From: Mesorhabditis belari
Taxonomy: Eukaryota; Nematoda; Chromadorea; Rhabditida; Rhabditidae
Length of the DNA: 64,000 bases
Assembly (NCBI GenBank): GCA_958450365.1
Contig: CAUEEP010000908.1
Location: forward strand, 682,001 to 746,000
Reading direction: 5' to 3'
Shown here: one piece after another, positions 47,115-58,126 of the stretch
Layout: each line of letters opens with the position of its first letter
How positions within the stretch are numbered: the stretch's first letter is position 1
The notes under the pieces: model-generated
The model's database searches: none
Told to the model about the DNA's origin: nothing
Seen by the model: the letters and a program-made list of their open reading frames with translations, nothing else
Program-made: the position numbers and the translations under genes

Positions 47115-47780
47115 ATGCGTCTTCTCTCCTCGTGCCTCGCTCTTCTCTTCGCCGTTCTTCTCGTGTTCAGTGGGTTGAATTTTTAAATACAATGAAAGCT
47201 TACTACTAAGCTCTCAAGAGCGGTTTTTCCCTAAAAAATTGCCTTTTCTAAAAAGTAACTACTGTTCGAAAATAAATGCTCAAATAGTCAGTTTTCACTC
47301 AATTAGGTCGATGCTGGTCACAAATCGTGGTCTCTAAGAGAATGTGATCAGAATTGGGCCGATCGAATAAAAACTTGGAGCTTACTAAGAAATTTGCCTG
47401 GAAGATATTTATGAAAAACCGTCATATATTGATCAAGGTTTTGACTTGTTAAAAAGATGGCCCAACTAGCTTCAAAGTTCTAAAGAAACCAAAGATTTTA
47501 GCCTCTTCTTCCATGGTGAACGCTATTGCCGTCCCGGCATGCAACTCCGCTTGTCCGGTTAGTTGAATTATGAATTTGCAAAAACCCTGACTCATTACTG
47601 CAATTACTGATCGATTATAAAAAAGTGGGATTAAGGTTTATTTGGGAAATCAGACTCATTGTCACAATTTTCTTGTGCCATTTCAAAGTTGATCATTTTC
47701 AGACCGTCACCTCTTGCTGTTCGACAAACGGCTATGGTAGTGGTGGCTATTGCGACAGTGGAGCCGCCTACTGCAACTGA
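47115..47780 (+). CDS. Secreted six-cysteine small peptide, copy C
   Basis: Exons 47115-47169, 47502-47557 and 47703-47780, the same structure and length (62 residues) as at 10681-11346. The signal peptide is identical (MRLLSSCLALLFAVLLVF). The mature peptide keeps all six cysteines and spacing C-x3-C-x5-CC-x10-C-x6-C but differs from copy A at six of 25 residues in the last exon (for example NGYGSGGYC against NGYPSGGSC) and at one site in exon 2. Donors GTGGGT and GTTAGT, acceptors TTTTAG and TTTCAG. Likely a functional paralogue; role as a defence peptide is inferred from form only. Confidence 0.72.
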
Positions 47781-47964
47781 AAAACGAGAATACCTTTCGA
47801 ATGTTATGTGCAATTCTTGTGTTTTCTTAAATAAACTCTGTTGAAAGGTTTTTCACGAAAACGACAAATGAAATCAGATTTTGGGTGTCGAGTTAGAGCT
47901 CTTCGTCTTGGTGACCGTTATGCTTTGGACGGATTGAGTAGTAGCTGAGTTGTACTTTTCTTTT

Positions 47965-49808
47965 TCACTCAATGAGGGGACCCTCTTTTTTAGGTAGATC
48001 ATGTTCAAAGAGCTGAGCAGAGGTATTAAAGTAAGATTGAAAAATGTAGCAAAACCTGAGTCCAAGGGTGAAAATCCAGTGGGAGATATTTGAGTTCACT
48101 TGCAATGCCACATTCGATAAGAAGTAGCCAAAGAATGGATACTGTGCAATGGCGATCAGACTTGTGACAAAATAGTACATAAAGTAGTATGTTGAGCTAC
48201 CAATCATCTGAAAACCGTTTTCTGAGCAATTAGGTACCTTACAGGTTGGATCTCTTCAGAAGAAACAATTGAATTGAATGAGCCAAGGCCTGGAGAGATC
48301 TTAGCGGGACCTTACCGAGACAGAAACGTATCATTTTCATGAGGTTTTTGAATTAGCTTTTTTCTTTAAGGTCAAAAAACAAAGTTCAAATGAAAATTTT
48401 AACAATTAGATTGGCACCCTGAAAATTGGTACACTTATTTATTGCACTTTTTTGAAATAACCAGTGGACGAATTAAGCTACATTTTTTACCAATCAAATG
48501 GCCCAAAACCGTCTTTTGACAGATTTAGAAAAGCTTGGGTTTTGCAGGTTTCTAAGAGGTACGGAGTTGAGGAGCCAAAAATGATGAACACTCGATGAAG
48601 CGATTTGCACACTTTCTTCCACATAAACCTACTTTAGCGTCAATAAAAAAAAGCAAAAGCATAACAAGTAAGATCAATAGCCAAATTTTCAGCTAGATAT
48701 AATCAATCGTTTTTGTTACAGATTTTATGGATTTTCCGAAAAACTTGAATTTCTGCTCAAATTCGTTTGAAAATTTACCCAAATTTGCTTAACTAGGTCT
48801 TAAATTAGATAATAGATAATTTTTCTTTAGAGAGGAGGTTAATTGGTCAATTGCAATCTGTTTTATGGAGAATACTAAAAAAGTGTACCAAGCTTCAAGT
48901 TGCCAATCAAATAGATTACTATTGATTTTGATACTCGATTTTCAAACCAATTCCTCACCTGGACCATTAAACGCCTCTCCGCCATCGTAACTTTGGAGTT
49001 ATTCAGCTAAGACGCACATTTTTCTAAGAATCATCAGTTCAACCTACTTTCCGAAGCTTTGAAAAAGTGAAGAAATCCATTGTGATCATGAAATATGTCA
49101 GAGTTGGTGACACATAATCATTCACTATTCCATTTGTTGTGAATGCTGATATGCAGAAAAGAGAAATAGCTATCGAATAGCAAACGATAAACTGAAGGAG
49201 GGTGTGTTTTTTTGCGTACTTGAAGAGCATTCCATCGAAAGAAATGGCCATGAAACGGCTACAAATATTTTTTCGAAAGTAGTGCACTTTTTTGAAACTT
49301 GAATGAGACGAACATCTGACAAAATGCGATCACGACGGATAAATTCCGTCCTTTCTGGATCATAAAGCCGGCGATGCCACTGGTACACCTGAATTGGTCT
49401 TTCTTAATTAAAGAATAGAAGATTTGATTCATATTGTAGTTAGCCAATCAACTTTACAATTTCAGGTCAAGTTATCTACGCACATAGATTTTAACATAGC
49501 TATATTTAAAGACTCAATATCTACATTATGTTATCTGAATTCTTTATTCATTCATAAAATGTCGTATAAAGGTTTTTACCCAGCAGGCGAAAAGACTGTG
49601 CACAAGTTGGCTATGAGTTGAGTTATTGTATAGACAAGGCGTTGCATATTTTCTCCCGTCAAGATGAGCCTGAAAAAGTCGGTTTAAAAATGAGCTCAGC
49701 CAAGGTGGCACAATAAACTTACCGAACGCTTAGCAATAAGTCATCATTTTTGATCGAGTAATAAATCGCGAAAAGGTTTGTGAAACTGGCAACGAGAAGT
49801 ACCTGCAT
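47965..49808 (-). CDS. Serpentine (7TM) chemoreceptor-like, copy C
   Basis: Exons 49723-49808, 49580-49669, 49299-49388, 49048-49258, 48959-49006, 47965-48207, all phase-consistent, giving about 255 residues with seven hydrophobic segments. Starts MQVLLVASFTNLFAIYYS (TM1). FNRFMAISFDGML marks the TM3/loop boundary, DFFTFSKLRK follows TM5, MAERRLMVQ precedes TM6, and here TM7 continues through FCYIFQSYFNTSAQLFEHD before a stop after GPLIE. This is the most complete of the three copies. An extra A in the run near 47990 shifts the last residues away from the Ser/Thr/Lys-rich tail that would otherwise follow. Family is the nematode SR superfamily; ligand unknown. The N-terminus is short, so an unseen upstream exon is possible. 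Confidence 0.75.
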
Positions 49809-50019
49809 TCATGAGGTTTAGTTTTTAATAACAATTCTCATAACGAGAGTGTATTCCTCTCAAGTGCGTTTTTTAAAATAGATGTATTTAAAGGGGAAGG
49901 GACTTGTAGGGCTGGATCTCCTCAAAAATATTTTTCGGAAACCACCTATACTTTTGTTTTTATATCGTGAAAAATAGTTCAAAAACACCAAAATCTATCT
50001 GGCTCGGGTCTGGAATCCA

Positions 50020-50955
50020 AAACTAAAATTTTATTGGGCACATTTGCCCATAAACCGACCCAACCTTGCCGACTCGGAACTTGCAACGATGTCTGCTGTA
50101 TGCCACACAACTATTGGGGACCATTTACATCGTTTGGGTAAAGCGAATCTCGTCGGAAAATGGGTATCCTATCAACTTAGTGACGCTAATAAAGCTAATC
50201 GAATGGCCATAGCCGGTATTCTTCTTCTTTAATCAAAAAAGATTTTTGGGACACTATTGTGACTGCGGATGGAAAATGCATTTACTACGATAACCCATCG
50301 CAAAAGTGGAATTGGTATAGTCCAGGAGAACAGCCAAAAACGACGCCACAACGTGGTCCAGAAAGGCCATGTTGTCTGTTTGGTGGAATTCCCGTGGTCT
50401 TATACACTTTGAGGTTCTACCTTCTCTTCCAATAGTCACCTCAGATTTATATGTGCAACAGCTGGAACGATTAGAACAGGCTCTCAAGAATCAAGGTGAA
50501 AACTGGTCTGGACTAAAAAATCTGGTATCCTCAGACTACCACTTATTTCGATCTATGAAGCAATTCCTGGCCGATAAATACTTCAGGGACCAAGACGAAG
50601 TCCGCATTTGGGTAGGCCAATACTTCGCCAAAATTTTATGTGGCACATTTGCCCATAAACCGACCCAACCTTGCCGACTCGGGAGCTTGCAACGATGCTT
50701 GCTGTAGGCCACATAACCATTCGGCCCGATAAACACTTCAAGGGCCATGACGAAGTCCGAATTTGGGTAGGGCAATACTTCGATTCGCAGCCTCAAGAGC
50801 TCTTCAGCAAAGGGATCCGAGATTTGAAAGAAAAGTGGAGAAAGACTATTACCCACAACAGAGAATATCCTTCTAGATTAAAGCGCATTGTTTTCTTTTT
50901 GTAGAGAAAAATTTTGTTTTTCATTAAAAAAGTATTTTCATTCCGGACAACCTAA
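50020..50955 (+). pseudogene. Decayed mariner transposon 1, copy C
   Basis: Most complete version: helix-turn-helix remnant with HLHRLGKANLVGKWVSYQLS (50125 onward), the first-Asp region (ILTADGK equivalent, frame-broken), MLSVWWNSRGLIHFEVLP, SSDYHLFRSMKQFLADKY, then a second, internally deleted segment repeating NRPNLADSE-type sequence from about 50628 and the C-terminal tail. The right end GGACAACCTAA is at 50945-50955. The repeat of about 80 bp (50020-50100 and 50628-50710) shows that two alleles of the relic were joined by recombination. Confidence 0.75.
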
Positions 50956-51295
50956 TAATTTTATTTTTTTCTGGGTCTGTTTAAAACTTTAAAAATCTGA
51001 TAACCCGGGTCATGATTGTTTTTTTCTCGAAAACTTTCAGAGACATTACATGTTTTGAATTCTTATTTGACTGGAAACTATCGCCGTCAAACTGCTAGTT
51101 GAAATCCGATCAGCCCGATCGGAGGAGCCAGAGGAGGAGATCGAACTTTTATCAGATCAATTAATGGAAATCTTGTATTTTGATGACAAAGATAGTCATA
51201 CAGATTAATTTTTTTGATTTTTCGATCAGTCCGATTGGATGTCATTCAATGATTATTCAATGAGCCTTACCAAGAGCGGGGTTGGTGAATGTAAA

Positions 51296-51766
51296 CTAAC
51301 GGTTTGACAATAGTAGTTTTCTTAAATCAATGCCTTTGAGAAAACGCATTACTCGACCGGAAGACACTCTACCCACCAAAGCAGATGCGGAACTCCAAAA
51401 CCCTTGAAATCGCTGAAGTGTATCCACGCTGATCTCAAGGAGTCCCGGTTGAGTCGGGTCTGACCCGAAGCTGACGCCACGTTGATCCATTAGAGCAACT
51501 TTGATCCTTCCAAGAGCATTGGCCAGCGCTGGAATTAATTTCGTTGATAGATGTTCCGAATTTCGGGCATGAAAGTACCAGGATGCTTTATTATTTGCGT
51601 TGAACCTGAATACCGGAAAGTGTTCTCTAGATCTAGCTTTATTGCAGGCTTGAGCCACAGAAAAGTTCTTGGGCCTGACTTTTGGCTTACCGGTCCTAAA
51701 TTGCTGGACTAGGCTAGAAAATGGTGATTGGCTAGCTTTGCACCAGGATAGATGCGAAGTCGGTCC
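51296..51766 (-). CDS. Unrecognised conserved reading frame, copy C
   Basis: Homologue of 15031-15669, open over about 157 codons to a stop after LRKLLLSNR. It keeps LSTKLIPALANALGRIKVA and SDPTQPGLLEIS. About 10 percent protein difference from A. No family recognised; presence of open frame in A and C hints at past selection but is not proof. Confidence 0.4.
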   Translation of the reverse strand, partial: GPTSHLSWCKASQSPFSSLVQQFRTGKPKVRPKNFSVAQACNKARSREHFPVFRFNANNKASWYFHARNSEHLSTKLIPALANALGRIKVALMDQRGVSFGSDPTQPGLLEISVDTLQRFQGFWSSASALVGRVSSGRVMRFLKGIDLRKLLLSNR

Positions 51767-52309
51767 TTATCGTTATTTAATCCCATAAACTACCTGTCAT
51801 GATCAACCAAACGACGAGCACCTCGAGAACTTCGCGAATTTTCGAGACGTTCATCAATACCTAAAATTAAGTTTAAATCTAAATGAATTCCAGACATCTT
51901 GAAATAAACTTCGAAGTTTAAAAATGTGTGATGAAAGACTTGGATTTGATTTAGATTTCAAAAGTCTTCGAAAAGAAAACTTTTGATTTTGCTGAATGAC
52001 TAAAAGCAGCAAATATTACCTTTTAAATAGTAAATGAATAACACCAAAAGTTATTGTATCAATTTTAAAAATGTGTTTGGCTAGATTGTATTCTGAAGAG
52101 AAGTTGTATCCCATCATTCCTACTTCTCGCCCCACCCATCCCTAAATAACCGAAAAAATCCCTCAAAAATTGCATAATGGTCCGATGATTGGAAACTTAA
52201 GCTAGCCAAGTCCAAATCCTACCATTCCTCTGGTAGAAAATCCTTTTCCAGTAAAATGAACAATACCTCTATACCCAAGCTTGATGCGGGTAATTCAATG
52301 TTAACATTC

Positions 52310-53285
52310 AAGTCTACCGCAAATGTTTTACGAAATATTAGGTTGATGCATAAGTCTTTTCGTTCCTTTTCGTCTGCCGTTTCAAGCCAACAAATGCACC
52401 AATTAAACTACGGTTGATTTCATTAGAAAAACCAATTATTTTTCTGCAAAATAACATTAAAACGGGTTTAAAAATATTTTATGCCTGGATTTTCTTGAGA
52501 GTATGAAGTCGGGTAGTCAAAAAGGTTGGGCTAACTCGATGATGCGGTTTAGACACCTTAGCTAAAGAAAACCTATCTTCGTGTCAATAGATAAAAGATA
52601 GAGAAAAAAAGGTTGATATTTCGCCAAAATTTCAGAGAAATTCATTCAGCCAATTTTTCCGTAGAGTTCTTATAGATTTTTACGAGAAAGGCGTTTTTCA
52701 CTCTCGAATTTGCTTGAAAGTGAACCGAAATTGATTTAAAAAGATGGAAATTGAACAAAAAAACACTTTTTTTATAGAGCAAACTATAGATTAATTGGTG
52801 AATTTGTTACTTTTTAACAGAAGTCCGAAAAAAACGAAAAGACTGATGCATCAACCTATTATATAAGGCCTATTTCATGGCCGCCGCTTGGTCATTGATT
52901 CGGTACAATGCTTTAAAATCCTGAAATGCAATCACTTAGACACATCTCTGTTTAACGATTTCCTTAAAATCTCTCCGAACACAAGGCGTGGCTCACTTCT
53001 TTTACGTAATTCTCCTTTTAAGTGGAAAATAGGGCCCCAATCTGGATTATGGAATTCTCTACCGAATCAGTTTATGCCTATCCGGTGCTAATTTTGAGGT
53101 TGCCTTAGACTCTGATGCCTTAGACTGATTTGTCGGATATGTTTATTTAATCAATGCTCTATTTATCAGGCTTTTATGTTCTTTGCAGTCCTGTGAGTTT
53201 CAGTTTTAGTTTTTTACACTTTTATTCATATTTGAATAAAGTCTGATTATTATTATATAAAAATTTTTTAGTAGGTCCATCATTA
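52310..53285 (+). mobile_element. LINE 3'-end relic, copy C, split by MITE
   Basis: LINE sequence before 52337 and from 52860 onward, homologous to 16230-16655. A frame at 52888-53091 reads RRGSLLLRNSPFKWKIGPQS then GLWNSLPNQFMPIR, cleaner than in A and B. Confidence 0.5.
52338..52859. mobile_element. Mariner-type MITE (522 bp), unit C
   Basis: Same family as 12217-12735 but in the opposite orientation and at a different site. TTAGGTTGATGCATAAGTCT at the left, ...GCATCAACCTAT at the right (last base changed), flanked by TA. Units A and B show the uninterrupted CGAAATATATAAGG site. Confidence 0.85.
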
Positions 53286-54145
53286 CCTAAAATCGAGTTT
53301 AAATGTGAACAAAATGGGAACTGAGCCTTGAAAGACACTCGCAAAAGATTCAAAAGATTCAATTTTTGATAGATTCAAAAGTAAAAAGATCTTTGCACTT
53401 GGAAGATTTGAAAAGCCTTGGCTTTGCTGAATGAGCCAATCCATCAAATGTTTCCTCCTAAATGGTAAATGAAAACACCAAATGTTATTTTATCCATTAA
53501 AAAATGTGTTTTACTTGTAAATATTGTATCCTCAAAAGAAATGGGCAAACGTGATAAAGTAAGAAAGAACACTGATTGTAGTCATTCTATTAGGTTGGGT
53601 ACAAATTCTTGATAATACTTTTTGTTTTTTGTTTCATCAAAGAGCAAACCATAGCTTTTTATGAATTTTTTGATATGATAATCAGATTTGCATTGCCTAG
53701 CTTTTGGCAAAGTTTGATCCCGATCTAATGGCTGGGCTTAAGCAGAAGGCTTTAGCTGAAACCAGTCGATCCTGCTCTAGGCCACATCGCACAACAAGGG
53801 TTTGCGATTTCTCAAAGTGTTTTTGAGAACTTGTGTTTTTATGGAACTTTGGAAACCTTGTATTTGGGTATTTGATTGTCTATTAGGTAGCAAGCTTCTA
53901 TCCTGTTTTGAAAAATGAAAGTTGAGCTGTGAACAAAAGAGTGAAAAAAGTGACTTGCAAAATACACTTCTTAGAAAATTCTCCAGAAAAGAATCCAATC
54001 CAAAATAACCAGATGAACCTTGAGACATTTCAAAACCTGATTTTTTTGAGTTTGAGCAATTTTTTGATAATTTGAAATGATGTCAAAGTTTCTCGAAAAA
54101 TTACTAGATATATATGTTTTTATTCAAATTAACTTCTTCAAAGTA

Positions 54146-54660
54146 TTAGGTTGGCGGGAAAATAATGCGAATTTTTAACTTGTGCTCTTGGGAAAGTAAT
54201 GGCAGACAAACAGAGAAAACCTCGATAGTAACAGAGAAGCAGAGTGTGTTTGCTTACACAATCATAATATTATTCGGAAATATTTGTTCATTTGTTATCA
54301 AAAAATGACGAAACAAAAATTCCTTATTCGAGCTGCTTTACTCTATGACTTTAGACTTGGAAAATCTGCTCGTGAATCGCATAATTCTATTTCAAAGGCA
54401 TATGGCAAAGGTAGTATTAGCGAAAGCCAATGTTATCGATGGTTTGAGCCATTTCAAAGTGGAAACGAGAGCCTAGAAGATGAGCATCACGAAGGACGTG
54501 CTCGAAAGCTGGAGGAGTCTCAACTTTTGCAAATTATTGAAGAAGATTCCACTTGCACCACCCGGTGATTGGTTCAGCTGCGGTTTCAACTGCGGTTCCG
54601 ATATTGCGTCCACCCAGCCACAAATTGCACGAGATTGCAAGTCAACTGATGTGATTGATT
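54146..54660 (+). pseudogene. Decayed mariner transposon 2, N-terminal half, copy C
   Basis: Same element as at 17530. The 87-codon frame at 54305-54568 has Val-to-Ala and Asp-to-Glu changes relative to A and B, and an 11-base duplication follows the stop. No catalytic half. Confidence 0.7.
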
Positions 54661-55741
54661 TCTTAGTGTTTTAGTAACTTTCAAGATGAGTAGTTTTCTT
54701 CATATCGAAATCATCGATTCAAATTGATGTTCAAATGTGGTCACATTTGATCTGTCGGCTTCAAGTCGTTACGTTGGCGGCCGTTATCAGCTCGGTATCG
54801 ACTGTCTGAATGCTTCTCGCCCTACCAATAGATCTGCAAACTCCGTTACTGATCGATTTTTTCTCTACAATTTTCTTTAATTTCTAATTGATCGATTCAA
54901 ATTGATGTCCAAATGTGGTCACACACATGATTCCTTAGCTTTCATTGAACTGAACTTCTAATGTCTATTTCTTTTCTTTTCTCGTCTTGTTGTACTTATA
55001 AGTAAACGAATAACTCTCTAATTTATAATCTTAAAAAGTTGAGTTTATATTGGATTTCGTACGCTCTTATCGTCTTGTTTATATAATTAAGTGTAGAGTT
55101 ACAGTCGTCTAATCTAATCAAGCCAACGCTAATTGGACCCTTAATGAGCTACCGTAAATACTGTAATAGTACCCCACCCCCATAATGACGGTGCGGAGTG
55201 TTGCATAGTCTGACTTTGAACGCGTTTTTCTCGACACTGGCTTATGCTACAATGCGCGCTTAGGTATCAAAAAATAGCCCTGAATTTCAGCTATTTTTTC
55301 ATACCAAAGACGCATTTTTTGAAAGTACGGGTGCTTTGCAAAAAATGAGATACTAAAAAACTTTTGCGACTACGCGACTGTACGAGGGGGGTGGGGTACT
55401 ATTACAGTATTTACGGTAGTTTAAGTTTACTGTGATGGTTACAAAAATATTTTTCGATTAGCCAATTCTTATTATTTTAATATTCAGAAAGCTCTATTGT
55501 TTTCTATAAACAGAGTAAACAAAAGCTGCTAAAAGTTGCCCCAAGAGCCTTACGCAATTCAACCTTCGGGAAAGGGGAAAATTCAGAATTCCCCAATTTC
55601 TCCTCATATTCTCCTAAAGAGATCCGAAGAATGGTTTTTATATTATTTGATTATTTCTATATAGTCATTGATTTTATTTATATTTTGTATTTTATTACTA
55701 TTCCTATTTTTTTTATTTAAACCTATTTTGACGCTAATCAG

Positions 55742-57066
55742 AAATCCAGAAGATGTACGAGACGATGGTGGCCGGGGCCGATATGCGAAGTGACTCTTTG
55801 GGTTTTAAATTTGAAATTAGAAAATTGAAAAAGTTTAAACTACATAGTTTACTAAGTTCAGTCAATCGTTAAGCCAGTAGAATTGTTCATTGATATAAAA
55901 AAGTTTTAGAACGAAGTGGAGAACGACGAAGCGGAAAATCACAATGCTAATGAACGTCCAAACGGCTGGTGCTCCGATATCAATGTGAGCTCTAATTTGG
56001 AAAACTCAAAACCCTAACGGCTAGGCAACTTCTAGACAAAATCAATATCTTTTAGAATAATCCTGAAGTCTTGGCGATAGATGGTAATCATACTCGAGCG
56101 ACTTCAGAGGATGAAGATGAAAATCGGGTTTTCAATGTACGTCAGAACGGGCCTGTCCCGGTGTTGAATGTGAGTTTTTGAGTTCTGGAACAAAAAACAA
56201 TGCATATATGTATATATTTGGAAAACCCAAAGCATACTACTATATATATCATACTAGAATTTCAGAATGCTCTAGAGGCTCCATAATATATTTATATTAA
56301 CGAGAACAACGGGCCTTTCGATGAATGCCCAAATAATTCGGTTCCAGTATTGAATGTGAGTTTTCGTCTTAATAAAATGATTTTTTGATGTAAGTTGATT
56401 TCCAGACTATACCAATACTTTTTAGGATAGTCCAGAAGCGCCACTAACCGGCGAAGTGCAATTTCCAGTGCTCCCGGTGGTCAATGATGAAAACGAAGTC
56501 ACTGATGGACGTCCAACATTTGCCTTGGGTGTAAGTTTTAAGTTTCAATATAAAAGTAAGATCAAGAGACTTTGGTTTGAAATAGTAGGCTGAAAACCAA
56601 GGATTTGGCTTTGTATTATTGCCAGATAGTTAAAAGTAATTTTTAGGATGAGCCGGAGGTCCCAGTGATCGATGACGGCAATGAGCGCTCAAATGCTACA
56701 GGGAATCAACCAACTGAAAACGAGCCCGACCAGTCAGCTGCCAATGAACCGGTTAGTGAAAATTCTTACTTACTGAGAACATCGTTTGTTGTTTGTGCTG
56801 CCAATAAATCTCAAATACAAACTAATTAAAAGTCCCTATTGACTTTTGACTTAACTTGCGGAACTAAAGTAAGCTCAAAACAAAATTAGGTTTTTAAAAA
56901 CCATTCACTGAGATTTTTTAAATAGACAGTTTTGCAAATGAATTTCAAATTTACTGTTTTCAGCCTGCAGTCGGCAATGTGGAAAATGGTTTGATCGATC
57001 AAGACGTGGTCTTCGATTTCTCTGTTCTTGATGGAGACTTGCCGTCAAAAAGACCCCCGATATGGG
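55742..57066 (+). pseudogene. Acidic multi-exon gene, copy C (front part only)
   Basis: Contains the acidic exons only: NEVENDEAENHNANERPN, ATSEDEDENRVFNVR, the PNNSVPVLN exon, FPVLPVVNDENEVTDG, ATGNQPTENEPDQSAANEP and FDFSVLDGDLPSKRPPIW. The TAG shared by A and B is CAG here (56731-56733), but a TAA at 56284-56286 interrupts the exon that in A reads NAPEAPEYINENN. The integrase tail is missing because the unit ends at about 57.3 kb. No mariner in the intron. Confidence 0.6.
56207..56208. other. Empty mariner target site (TA)
   Basis: GCATA-TA-TGTATAT is continuous here, while in A and B the same flanks are separated by TA-mariner-TA. A clean pre-insertion site. Confidence 0.9.
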
Positions 57067-57209
57067 GTGAGTTCTTGAGTGATTTTATTGGAGTTCTTGA
57101 CTTGAGAGATATTTCATAGAACCAGCACGAAAAGCCTATGTGCACTCCAAATAGACGAGAAACAAGAAACCGAAACATGAACATTGATTGGGAGAATTAT
57201 TATATATGT

Positions 57210-57320
57210 TACATCCTAATCCGATCCGGACGTCCGAAACCGACCACAAGATAATCAATGGCCGGATTCGGACGTCCGGATCAGATCCGGATGCCTGGTC
57301 GGATTCGGACGTAACATATA
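57210..57320. repeat. GC-rich palindromic element at right edge of unit C
   Basis: Contains GGCCGGATTCGGACGTCCGG and GATCAGATCCGGATGCCTGG. Related copies are at 5195-5250, 21920-21960, 26940-27095, 37670-37710 and 41330-41420. Unit similarity ends in it. Confidence 0.6.
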
Positions 57321-57329
57321 TATATTGCC

Positions 57330-58126
57330 ACAAATCTTTTCATTTCGGCTCTTTTTGTTTGATTGAGTCAACTTGAGAGGCTTTCTCTGTTTGGCAATGA
57401 TGACCGGTAGGATTTTTACAAAAGAAAGGAGGAGAGTTGGAATACACAGTACCCGATACAGTTTACAATTCTTTCTGGCAAGCTAAAAAGTTTTGCCTTA
57501 ATAGCGGATCAGATTCAAACACCCTGGCCGCTCTACGTGACTCTCTCGCTCGTCCAGGAGTGCTTTTTCTCTGACCTCTATCCTATCAGTTACTAATAAG
57601 ATGAATTTCAGATATGGATGAGAGCTTCCGTAGTGCTTTGGAGTATTTTGTTGATGAGCCCACGGAGCCGGCCTCTGATCTTTCCGGTAAAACTTTCCGA
57701 GGAACTTTCCAAGGAAAAGTAAGCGGGAAAACATAGTCGTGTTATCGGAAAGATCGGAAAGATTGCTGTAAAGATCAGAGACGCCGCCGGGACTTTTCCC
57801 GGAGCGTAGCATACGGGCTCTGGTAGTAGTCATCCATGTCGTCCCACTATTTACACAAACGGGATGAGTTTTTGTGTGTATGAATCTAATATAAACACCA
57901 ATAATCACGTTTTTTTGTGCTGCTTGCAGGGATGAGGTTGTTTTTGCGAAAAATTTCCCTTTCCCTGCAATAACAATAAAATTAGTATTATTCGCTCCGT
58001 AGAAAGCAATTATAGGGCTTTTCAAATATTGACTTTGTCGCGAAAAATGGGGGCACAACGAAAACTATTTAAGAGGTTTTGTGCGTTGCTATTTTCATGG
58101 AAACATATTTACTCTCTAGAATTAAA
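57330..58126. other. Single-copy spacer with doubtful open frame
   Basis: A minus-strand open frame of 186 codons (57498-58058) has no recognisable domain, signal peptide or membrane helix, and its composition looks non-coding. An inverted repeat (CTCTGATCTTTCC near 57673 against GTAAAGATCAGAGACG near 57770) lies within it. I do not support it as a gene. Confidence 0.3.

Noticed and set aside
57498..58058. 186-codon minus-strand frame
   Set aside because: No domain, no signal or helix, odd composition and an internal inverted repeat; long but unsupported.
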